Assembly: GCA_946699065.1 (NCBI GenBank)
Contig: CAMPDV010002411.1
Span: 1 to 64,000 of the forward strand
Source: Loxodes magnus
Lineage: Eukaryota > Ciliophora > Karyorelictea > Loxodida > Loxodidae
Direction of reading: 5' to 3'
DNA: 64,000 bases
A model generated the notes under the pieces. That model saw only the letters and a program-made list of their open reading frames with translations, ran no database searches and was not told where the DNA came from. Shown in pieces: positions 27,401-38,059 of the stretch. Each line of letters starts with the position of its first letter. The first letter of the stretch is position 1. The position numbers and the translations under genes are program-made.

Positions 27401-30400
27401 TTTCACTTACATTCTTCAAGTTTCACATTTATATTTCACTTACGGTCTTCATGTTTCACCTTTAAATTTCAATTACATTCTTCAAGTTTAACCTTTAAAT
27501 TTCACTTACTCCCTTCAAGTTTCACCTTTAAATTTCAATTACTCACTTCAAGTTTCACCTTTAAATTTCAATTACATTCTTCAAGTTTAACCTTTAAATT
27601 TCTCTTACATTCTTCAAGTTTCACCTTTAAATTTCACTTACCCTCTTCATGTTTAACCTTTAAATTTTACTTACTTTCTTCAAATTTCACCTTTATATTT
27701 CACTTACCCTCTTCAAATTTCACCTTTATATTTCACTTACCCTCTTCAAGTTTCACCTTTAAATTTCAATTACTTTCTTCAAGTTTCACCTTTATATTTC
27801 ACTTACCCTCTTCAAGTTTCACCTTTAAATTTCAATTACGGTCTTCATGTTTCACCTTTAAATTTCAATTACATTCTTCAAGTTTAACCTTTATATTTCA
27901 CTTACTTTCTTCAAGTTTCACCTTTAAATTTCTCTTACGGTCTTCAAGTTTCACCTTTAAATTTCAATTACATTCTTCAAGTTTAACCTTTAAATTTCAC
28001 TTACTTTCTTCAAGTTTCACCTTTATATTTCACTTACTCACTTCAAGTTTCACCTTTAAATTTCTCTTACATTCTTCAAGTTTAACCTTTAAATTTCACT
28101 TACCCTCTTCAAATTTCACCTTTAAATTTCACTTACCCTCTTCATGTTTAACCTTTAAATTTCACTTACTTTCTTCAAGTTTCACCTTTAAATTTCTCTT
28201 ACGGTCTTCAAGTTTCACCTTTAAATTTCACTTACTCACTTCAAGTTTCACCTTTAAATTTCACTTACAGACTTCAAGTTTCACCTTTAAATTTCACTTA
28301 CTCCCTTCAAGTTTCACCTTTAAATTTCAATTACTCACTTCAAGTTTCACCTTTAAATTTCAATTACATTCTTCAAGTTTAACCTTTAAATTTCACTTAC
28401 TCCCTTCAAGTTTCACCTTTAAATTTCACTTACTTTCTTCAAATTTCACCTTTATATTTCACTTACCCTCTTCAAATTTCACCTTTAAATTTCAATTACT
28501 TTCTTCAAGTTTCACCTTTAAATTTCAATTACATTCTTCAAGTTTAACCTTTAAATTTCACTTACCCTCTTCAAGTTTCACCTTTAAATTTCAATTACTC
28601 ACTTCAAGTTTCACCTTTAAATTTCAATTACTCACTTCAAGTTTCACCTTTAAATTTCACTTACAGACTTCAAGTTTCACATTTATATTTCACTTACGGT
28701 CTTCATGTTTCACCTTTAAATTTCAATTACATTCTCAAGTTTAACCTTTAAATTTCACTTACTCCCTTCAAGTTTCACCTTTAAATTTCAATTACTCACT
28801 TCAAGTTTCACCTTTAAATTTCACTTACAGACTTCAAGTTTCACCTTTAAATTTCAATTACATTCTTCAAGTTTAACCTTTAAATTTCACTTACTCCCTT
28901 CAAGTTTCACCTTTAAATTTCAATTACATTCTTCAAGTTTAACCTTTAAATTTCACTTACCCTCTTCAAATTTCACCTTTAAATTTCAATTACTTTCTTC
29001 AAGTTTCACCTTTAAATTTCAATTACTCACTTCAAGTTTCACCTTTAAATTTCACTTACTCCCTTCAAGTTTCACCTTTAAATTTCAATTACTCACTTCA
29101 AGTTTCACCTTTAAATTTCAATTACATTCTTCAAGTTTCACCTTTAAATTTCAATTACATTCTTCAAGTTTAACCTTTAAATTTCACTTACTCCCTTCAA
29201 GTTTCACCTTTAAATTTCAATTACAGACTTCAAGTTTCACCTTTAAATTTCACTTACAGACTTCAAGTTTAACCTTTAAATTTCACTTACTCCCTTCAAG
29301 TTTCACCTTTAAATTTCAATTACATTCTTCAAGTTTAACCTTTAAATTTCACTTACCCTCTTCAAATTTCACCTTTAAATTTCAATTACTTTCTTCAAGT
29401 TTCACCTTTAAATTTCAATTACTCACTTCAAGTTTCACCTTTAAATTTCACTTACCCTCTTCATGTTTAACCTTTAAATTTTACTTACTTTCTTCAAGTT
29501 TCACCTTTAAATTTCTCTTACGGTCTTCAAGTTTCACCTTTAAATTTCAATTACTTTCTTCAAGTTTCACCTTTAAATTTCAATTACTCACTTCAAGTTT
29601 CACCTTTAAATTTCACTTACAGACTTCAAGTTTCACCTTTAAATTTCAATTACATTCTTCAAGTTTAACCTTTAAATTTCACTTACTCCCTTCAAGTTTC
29701 ACCTTTATATTTCACTTACCCTCTTCAAGTTTCACCTTTAAATTTCAATTACTCACTTCAAGTTTCACCTTTAAATTTCAATTACTTTCTTCATGTTTCA
29801 CCTTTAAATTTCACTTACCCTCTTCATGTTTAACCTTTAAATTTCACTTACTCCCTTCAAGTTTCACCTTTAAATTTCAATTACTCACTTCAAGTTTCAC
29901 CTTTAAATTTCAATTACATTCTTCAAGTTTCACCTTTAAATTTCACTTACTTTCTTCAAATTTCACCTTTATATTTCACTTACCCTCTTCAAATTTCACC
30001 TTTATATTTCACTTACCCTCTTCAAATTTCACCTTTAAATTTCACTTACTCACTTCAAGTTTCACCTTTAAATTTCAATTACATTCTTCAAGTTTAACCT
30101 TTAAATTTCACTTACCCTCTTCAAGTTTCACCTTTAAATTTCACTTACAGACTTCAAGTTTCACCTTTAAATTTCACTTACTCCCTTCAAGTTTCACCTT
30201 TAAATTTCACTTACTTTCTTCAAGTTTCACCTTTAAATTTCAATTACATTCTTCAAGTTTAACCTTTAAATTTCACTTACGGTCTTCATGTTTCACCTTT
30301 AAATTTCACTTACCCTCTTCAAGTTTCACCTTTAAATTTCATTTACATTCTTCATGTTTCACCTTTAAATTTCAATTACTCACTTCAAGTTTCACCTTTA

Positions 30401-33025
30401 AATTTCACTTACAGACTTCAAGTTTCACCTTTAAATTTCACTTACAGACTTCAAGTTTCACCTTTAAATTTCTCTTACGGTCTTCAAGTTTCACCTTTAT
30501 ATTTCACTTACGGTCTTCATGTTTCACCTTTAAATTTCAATTACTCACTTCAAGTTTCACCTTTAAATTTCAATTACTTTCTTCAAGTTTCACCTTTAAA
30601 TTTCAATTACTCACTTCAAGTTTCACCTTTAAATTTCAATTACATTCTTCAAGTTTCACCTTTAAATTTCAATTACTCACTTCAAGTTTCACCTTTAAAT
30701 TTCAATTACATTCTTCAAGTTTCACCTTTAAATTTCACTTACTTTCTTCAAATTTCACCTTTATATTTCACTTACCCTCTTCAAATTTCACCTTTATATT
30801 TCACTTACCCTCTTCAAGTTTCACCTTTAAATTTCACTTACAGACTTCAAGTTTCACCTTTAAATTTCTCTTACATTCTTCAAGTTTAACCTTTAAATTT
30901 CACTTACCCTCTTCAAGTTTCACCTTTAAATTTCACTTACAGACTTCAAGTTTCACCTTTAAATTTCACTTACTCCCTTCAAGTTTCACCTTTAAATTTC
31001 AATTACTCACTTCAAGTTTCACCTTTAAATTTCACTTACAGACTTCAAGTTTCACCTTTAAATTTCAATTACATTCTTCAAGTTTAACCTTTAAATTTCA
31101 CTTACTCCCTTCAAGTTTCACCTTTATATTTCACTTACCCTCTTCAAGTTTCACCTTTAAATTTCAATTACTCACTTCAAGTTTCACCTTTAAATTTCAA
31201 TTACTTTCTTCATGTTTCACCTTTAAATTTCACTTACCCTCTTCATGTTTAACCTTTAAATTTCACTTACTCCCTTCAAGTTTCACCTTTAAATTTCAAT
31301 TACTCACTTCAAGTTTCACCTTTAAATTTCAATTACATTCTTCAAGTTTCACCTTTAAATTTCACTTACTTTCTTCAAATTTCACCTTTATATTTCACTT
31401 ACCCTCTTCAAATTTCACCTTTATATTTCACTTACCCTCTTCAAATTTCACCTTTAAATTTCACTTACTCACTTCAAGTTTCACCTTTAAATTTCAATTA
31501 CATTCTTCAAGTTTAACCTTTAAATTTCACTTACCCTCTTCAAGTTTCACCTTTAAATTTCACTTACAGACTTCAAGTTTCACCTTTAAATTTCACTTAC
31601 TCCCTTCAAGTTTCACCTTTAAATTTCACTTACTTTCTTCAAGTTTCACCTTTAAATTTCAATTACATTCTTCAAGTTTAACCTTTAAATTTCACTTACG
31701 GTCTTCATGTTTCACCTTTAAATTTCACTTACCCTCTTCAAGTTTCACCTTTAAATTTCATTTACATTCTTCATGTTTCACCTTTAAATTTCAATTACTC
31801 ACTTCAAGTTTCACCTTTAAATTTCACTTACAGACTTCAAGTTTCACCTTTAAATTTCACTTACAGACTTCAAGTTTCACCTTTAAATTTCTCTTACGGT
31901 CTTCAAGTTTCACCTTTATATTTCACTTACGGTCTTCATGTTTCACCTTTAAATTTCAATTACTCACTTCAAGTTTCACCTTTAAATTTCAATTACTTTC
32001 TTCAAGTTTCACCTTTAAATTTCAATTACTCACTTCAAGTTTCACCTTTAAATTTCAATTACATTCTTCAAGTTTCACCTTTAAATTTCAATTACTCACT
32101 TCAAGTTTCACCTTTAAATTTCAATTACATTCTTCAAGTTTCACCTTTAAATTTCACTTACTTTCTTCAAATTTCACCTTTATATTTCACTTACCCTCTT
32201 CAAATTTCACCTTTATATTTCACTTACCCTCTTCAAGTTTCACCTTTAAATTTCACTTACAGACTTCAAGTTTCACCTTTAAATTTCTCTTACATTCTTC
32301 AAGTTTAACCTTTAAATTTCACTTACCCTCTTCAAGTTTCACCTTTAAATTTCACTTACAGACTTCAAGTTTCACCTTTAAATTTCACTTACTCCCTTCA
32401 AGTTTCACCTTTAAATTTCAATTACTCACTTCAAGTTTCACCTTTAAATTTCAATTACATTCTTCAAGTTTAACCTTTAAATTTCACTTACGGTCTTCAT
32501 GTTTCACCTTTAAATTTCACTTACCCTCTTCAAGTTTCACCTTTAAATTTCATTTACATTCTTCATGTTTCACCTTTAAATTTCAATTACTCACTTCAAG
32601 TTTCACCTTTAAATTTCACTTACAGACTTCAAGTTTCACCTTTAAATTTCACTTACAGACTTCAAGTTTCACCTTTAAATTTCTCTAACGGTCTTCAAGT
32701 TTCACCTTTATATTTCACTTACGGTCTTCATGTTTCACCTTTAAATTTCAATTACTCACTTCAAGTTTCACCTTTAAATTTCACTTACAGACTTCAAGTT
32801 TCACCTTTAAATTTCACTTACAGACTTCAAGTTTCACCTTTAAATTTCACTTACTCCCTTCAAGTTTCACCTTTAAATTTCACTTACTTTCTTCAAGTTT
32901 CACCTTTAAATTTCAATTACTTTCTTCATGTTTCACCTTTAAATTTCACTTACGGTCTTCATGTTTCACCTTTAAATTTCAATTACCCTCTTCAAGTTTC
33001 ACCTTTAAATTTCACTTACCCACTT
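24430..33025 (+). repeat. 33-bp tandem array, 260 periods, one variable triplet per unit
   Basis: Each unit is TTCAAGTTTCACC, then TTTAAATTTCAATTAC, then a triplet, then C. The triplet is one of seven words: TTT, GGT, CCT, TCA, AGA, ATT, TCC. Other sites toggle between few states (AAG/ATG/AAA; TTCACC/TTTAACC; TAAATTT/TATATTT; CAATTAC/CACTTAC/CTCTTAC). First and last TTAC lie at 24437 and 33016, a distance of 8579 = 260 x 33 - 1, with the single missing base near 28735. The plus strand is C-rich, G-poor and free of TGA in all frames; the minus strand has TGA in every frame. Multi-unit blocks are duplicated (see separate entry). It could be satellite DNA or part of a giant repeat protein (11-residue unit QVSPLNFTYxL). 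No start codon or expression signal is visible. Confidence 0.95.
29570..32720 (+). repeat. Higher-order duplication inside the array
   Basis: The rare variant CATTTACATTC occurs at 30340, 31759 and 32551. The first two are 1419 bp apart (43 units), and the surrounding order of unit types is identical over about 1.4 kb (from about 29.58 and 31.00 kb). The third lies 792 bp (24 units) further and repeats the same local order. A separate 528-bp (16-unit) duplication starts at 24551 and 25079. The array has grown by copying multi-unit blocks. Confidence 0.85.
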
Positions 33026-33049
33026 ATTTCTCTAATTTTTTAAAAAGAT

Positions 33050-33250
33050 ACTTACAATCTTTTTACAGAATGGTCATTTGAACTTTACATTCTAAAAAAT
33101 ATAAATACTATCTTACAATCTAAAGATTTTATTTAATCCATACTCCCTGTAACATAAAATATTTAAGACTTACATCCTTTAAAAAAAATGGTAATTCTTA
33201 AACTTACCTTGCTCTTAATTTAGATAAAAAAAATTTTACCATCTATAATA
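33050..33250 (+). repeat. Degenerate right flank: spaced TTAC-NNNC-T motifs
   Basis: The motif recurs at 33052, 33085, 33113, 33140 (ATAC), 33170, 33204 (imperfect) and 33236, spaced 27-36 bases, with unrelated DNA between. It mirrors the left flank and fades beyond 33.28 kb. Confidence 0.55.
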
Positions 33251-34375
33251 TTTTTTAAAGGAGAACATTAAATTTGAACTTACTGAATTCCATTTGCAAC
33301 TTCTCACCATTCAAAAAATTGAAACTAGCTACCGTTTAACCGTCATCCAAAGTTAACTTATTCTTAACGATACTCAAACCGCTAGATAGTAACTAAGTTT
33401 ATGATTAAATCTAATGTTTTATTTAATCGATGGTAGTCTCTTATTTTACTTATAACTATACCGTTTTACCATTAGGCGATACAATTATTATTTAGATGTC
33501 CGTTGGTTTTTTCTACTAAGGAATATTTTAAAGTTATGGAGGTTGTTAAGGTTGATCTACTGGTTTTATTTCTTACAGTTAGATCAACTGTGCTTATAAA
33601 GAAGATAACTACTATTACTAAATTTAAACTTAATCACTTAAATTTTATATCTCTTTTTTCAATTAGTTATTTTCCTATGTTACTTTAGTAAAATTAAACT
33701 TGCAAGAGTCTAACTCTTCAAAAACTTTAACCGATATCTGATTGTTCTACTAGATGATCTTTTAGGCATCGGCTACCAATTTTGAAACTTATTGCTCTCT
33801 CTGATGAGATAGATATTCTTACTAAACAAACTACTACTAGTTATTCCCTTATTTGTCCATCAACTACTTTTTAATTTTGAAAAACCTTAACTATTCTTGG
33901 ATTTAGTTTTTCTCCTAAACCAACTATCTTTTTAAGACGATATTCTCCTTAAAAATGTAAAAGCTTACGTGCTTTATCAACTACTAGATGAAAACACTGT
34001 AGACCTTTGCTAATTAAGTTTAAGCTTAACGTAATCTTAATGATTGATTCTCTAACATCGTTATATTTTCTAAGAGGTTCTTTTGTTCAAGACGCTGGAG
34101 TAACTAAGTATCTTCTTGAAGTTTTACTGGATGAACCTTATGAACTTTTTAGCAATTTTAGTCAAAACATTTGATCGCTTAAATTTTCTAAAACTAATCA
34201 TAAGTACAGATTGCACAAATGTTATGCTTACATGGTAGCAACATTGGGATTTTCATCTACCTATCAAAATCTCCTTGACACTAATAACATTTAGCAGTCT
34301 AGGACATTTCAGATTACATTATTAATTTAAGAAAAACTTTTGCTTATAAACAAAATACACGTATGTATAGGTTAA
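33251..34375 (+). other. More balanced, possibly coding region downstream of the array
   Basis: Base composition is less extreme than in the flanks and drops sharply at about 34.37 kb. One plus frame is protein-like, especially its end: SLTSLYFLRGSFVQDAGVTK, then YLLEVLLDEPYELF near 34.1 kb, and YMVATLGFSSTYQNLL near 34.24 kb. It is the same frame as QVSPLNFTYxL at the array's right end. Against this, UGA density is what chance predicts and other frames also look passable. No family recognised. Confidence 0.3.
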
Positions 34376-35560
34376 ATAATAATAATAAATAATAAAGAAA
34401 ATATCTATAATAAAAAAAGTAATTTATTATAATAAAATTATTTTAATTAGAATTACTTTAAATAAACTAATATATTTTTAAATAAACTAAATTTAATAAC
34501 TAGAAAATAATTAATGTTATTATAACTGCAAACTATATAAAAAAGTAATAAAGTATAAACCTTTTATATAAAAATATTAATATTTAAAAATAATTTGTAA
34601 AAAATAGAAATATCTTATAAAAAATATCTACAAATATTTAAAAAATTACTAATCAAGAAATTAAAAAAATATTAGTTTTTAAATATATTAATAATTCTAA
34701 TTCTAAAATATATATTAAAAATATTACAAAAAAAAATTTAAAAGTAATCAATTTAAAAAATTTAAAAATTAAAAAATGTAATCAAATTCTTTAAATAAAC
34801 CAAATTACTTAATTAAAAAATTAATAAGAAATATAATCTAATTAAAAAATTATAAAATTCCTTTATAAACATGATATAAAAAAATTAAAAAAATAATATT
34901 TTTTTATTTTTATTCAAAACTCATAATGAAAAAAAATTTATGAATTAAAAATCAATTTAAAAATATCTCGTAAAAACAAAATAAACAACATATTAGAATT
35001 AAAAAAAATAATATAATATTAAAGATATTTGTTAGAATTAAATAATAATGCTGAATCTAGCAGTAGACAAATTTTATACTTTAATTTACCATTTGGTAAA
35101 ATATTTGTATAAATTTGTATATTGCTTCAAATATATTTTTAAGACTAACAATTAACAAAAATAATTATTACCAGGAATTTTTCTACTCAGACAAATTCCG
35201 AATTCTTTTATAACTTCTCATGTTCAAATGTTAATATAAAACTTTTAGAATATAAAATATTTAGATTTTTCAATATATTCTTAAAAATATTAAAATATTA
35301 ATTTCTTATTTAACCTAAGGTTTTTTAAGTTTTGAATGAAATTTTAAAATAAAAAAAACTCAATGGTAAGATAAAATATATCTATAAACCGTCATTATAG
35401 TAAATTTAAGGGATAATTTTATAGACATAAAATATCGTAAGAAAAATTACAAAATTAGAAACTTTAAGAAAGAAACAACCCTTAATATTGAACGACTTAC
35501 AGGAATTAGAACTAAAAACTATAAAAATTATATTCATTAACAAAGAAAAATAATTAAAAA
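34376..35560. other. Very AT-rich spacer
   Basis: Almost entirely A/T. Nothing supported. Confidence 0.55.
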
Positions 35561-35564
35561 AAAG

Positions 35565-36446
35565 ATGGAGAGTTGGAACAAAGGTTTTCTTATAAAAAAG
35601 ACGATCCATAGCACTTCTGATCATTCTTTCTAGAACTAAAAAACACCAACCAAGATCTAAAAAAAATATAGCCAAATCTCAGAAGAAAAATAACTGCCTT
35701 CCAAAATTCCAAAAAAGAGGCATACATTCGAATAACTAATGAAGTCAGATAAGGAATAACTCGTAGAGATCATTATCGACTACACCGATAAAGTAGAGAA
35801 TCTCGAACACTATGTCATAAACATATAAAAAAACTTACAAGATCATGTCGAAGATGAGAAGCCGCACCCTGAATTTATAACAAAATAGGACATTAATAAT
35901 AGGTATTAAGAAATAGAATGCGATATTGTAAGACTAGATGAACAAATGGGAATAGATTTTCAAAAATATGAAAATGTCTTCTAGCAAATTATAGAAATTA
36001 AATAAAGATTAGCAAAATTAGAGAATTAACAATCCTAAAAAAATCAAGATCAAATGATAATAGAAGAACAGCCCACGACTAAATAAAAGTTCTTCAAAAA
36101 GAAGTGCCACATATGCGGCAGCTAATATCACCTTTGAAGACGATGCAAGGAGAATATGCAAATTAGATAAAAGATTTGAAACGAATTGACTACGTTTTAC
36201 CCATCCTCGGATGGTTAGCTATGACGGAAAAAGATATCTCAAAGACCATTCGGAAAGTTCGGAAGTGAACTTGGGTGGAGACACTGGGGAGTCCGAGATC
36301 CTGTAAAAGGTAATACAGGGGGTTATGGATCTTTTAAGGGAACACTCCATTAGCCTTAAAATTTTTAATTTAATTTAAACAAAGAAAAATCATTTACTAT
36401 CTATACGAAAAATTTTGTTCATATAAAAACTTAATAAATTCGTTGA
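35565..36446 (+). CDS. LINE-type ORF1 copy F, unbroken (coiled coil plus CCHC knuckle)
   Basis: A single frame of 293 codons from ATG 35565 (MESWNKGFLIKKT, preceded by a run of A as in other copies) to UGA 36444-36446. Order: Ser/Lys-rich N-terminus; coiled coil (35739-36040; QLVEIIIDYTDKVENLEHY); QMIIEEQP, the pre-knuckle signature; then CHICGSQYHL-UGA-RRC (CX2CX4HX4C). The C-terminus has FYPSSDGQL, LGWRHWGVRDPV and GGYGSFKGTLH. Three internal UGAs fall where Trp fits: HL-W-RRC (copy H has TGG there), KI-W-NEL, and QL-W-RKK. The likely role is nucleic-acid binding and chaperoning of a LINE-type RNA. A UAG after GTLH (36.35 kb) could instead be the stop in an all-ambiguous code. Confidence 0.75.
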
Positions 36447-37200
36447 AAGATGTTGAAGAAGGATTTTATTAGAAAAAATTTAAATAAATGAAAGAGTTTG
36501 GGAACTAAATAAACTTAGAACAAAGATAAATCTCAATCTTCTCCTAAGTAATGGTTCCATTCGACATCTGGATGGGTAAACATTGTTCGGAAGGCACGCC
36601 TGAAAGATAAGTTCCGTCTTCCATTTCAGATGAAATTACATCTAGCAGAATCTGCCCTCCTATATTAGCACGATAAGGAGCTAGAGGCAGGGCTGGAGAA
36701 AGAGCTGATATGCGCTCTGGTCCACTGTCTCAGTACACCCTCAGGAATTAAGGAAGGCATATCGTAAGATTGGAAAATAGAATATCCAGGTCTTAGCAAA
36801 AGCGAGCTCTTCAACTAAAGCCAGAACGAATTATTATTTATCAAGTCATTGTGCTCTTTCTGCTCCTCACCGCCTTCTTTTCACTAGCCAACCTGATTAT
36901 CTCCCAAATTAGAACTAAGTTAGGGGATGAAACTTTCGTTCATTTGTAAATATTAGATAAATCGAGAGAAATTTGATATTTATTGAACTAACAGTGAGGA
37001 GACTGATCACTCTCTATGACAGAATCTATTATGGGAATAAACTTCCCTTTTGACGTCAAGAACTTATACATGGGCTGTAAGTTAATGAGAATAAGTGCAG
37101 GACTGAAAAAAAATCAGAAGGGGAGAAACCCGACAAAATTGATAAGAAGCGAAACGCACTCTATAGCAAACTAACTAACTCTCTGTATCATAAATAATAA
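36447..37200 (+). CDS. Unrecognised protein frame, GC-richer than flanks
   Basis: Directly after ORF1 copy F and in the same frame, the sequence continues without a frame change as a soluble-looking protein. Blocks include QWFHSTSGWVNIVRKARLKD, FRLPFQMKLHLAESALLYQ, ELEAGLEKELICALVHCLS, WKIEYPGLSKSELFNQ, and KFDIY-W-TNSEETDHSLW. UGAs near 36.89, 36.98 and 37.07 kb fall at plausible Trp sites. GC content is near 43 percent until about 37.19 kb and then collapses, marking the 3' limit. The minus strand also gives readable peptides, so strand is likely but not certain. No family recognised. It may be a host gene or a second ORF of the element. Confidence 0.4.
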
Positions 37201-38055
37201 CATAACATCTTAGTAAGTTGTTAAATCATATCTATTTGCTTTTTTTATCTAGATAAAGTTTTTCTAGTTCTAACGGAAAAAAATTAAAACATTTTAAAAT
37301 ATAGATAAAGTTAAGAAATATATACAGTAATTGAATGTTTATATTTTTTTAAATACCACATAGCTTTGAAAGATTTAATTAGAGTAAATATGAAAAAATA
37401 AAATAATGCATTAATTAAAAATAACAATATATTAGAAATAAATTAAGCTTTAAGATAAAAATAGTTAAATTATTTTAAGCTGATTTAATATAATGTAATT
37501 TTTTAATAATGAGATTAAAAACTTTATTTATTAAAAATTATTTTCTAAATATTAAAAAGTATTTTATGGCTAATAAAGTAAAAGAATTTAAAAAAATAAT
37601 ATATTAAAATTTAATAAAAAAATAAAAAGCTAAGTTGAACAGTTTTAAAACTAAGAGTTTATTTTAAACATAAAGGTCTAACTTATTTTTTAATTATTAT
37701 TTTATAATTTTATAATTTTTAAATTTGTAATTTTTTAGCAGAATATAAATATTTAAAAATAAATAAATGTATTATATTGAAGATTGAAAATTTATATTTC
37801 TTAACTAGAAAAAATACTACAAATAAAATTTTATTAATATGAAATTGGTTTGAATTTATATCAAAATAAAAAAGAAAATCAAATTTAAAATATTAAATCA
37901 TAAAATTATTTTATTCTATGTAAATAAGCAAGCAACGAAAATAAATATTATTTATATTGTAAAATTTTAAAAAAAGTTTCGTAATTTCTAAAATATAAGC
38001 TAGGATTTTTAATTAAGTAATTTATCCTCTCTGTGTATATGTATCTATATTATTT
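37201..38055. other. AT-rich spacer
   Basis: Nothing supported. Confidence 0.5.
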
Positions 38056-38059
38056 TTGT

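Noticed and set aside
24430-33025. Array considered as a CRISPR locus
   Set aside because: Units are contiguous 33-bp repeats varying at fixed sites; there are no unique spacers and no cas genes, and the DNA is eukaryotic.
24430-33025. Minus-strand mini-introns in each unit (GTAAGTGAAATTTAAAG)
   Set aside because: The GT-AG spacing is suggestive but lacks the T-rich TAG end of the WD40 intron, and all minus frames carry TGA in each unit.
35406-35675. Minus-strand 89-codon hydrophobic frame
   Set aside because: Antisense to the A-rich upstream region and N-terminus of the unbroken ORF1 copy F.
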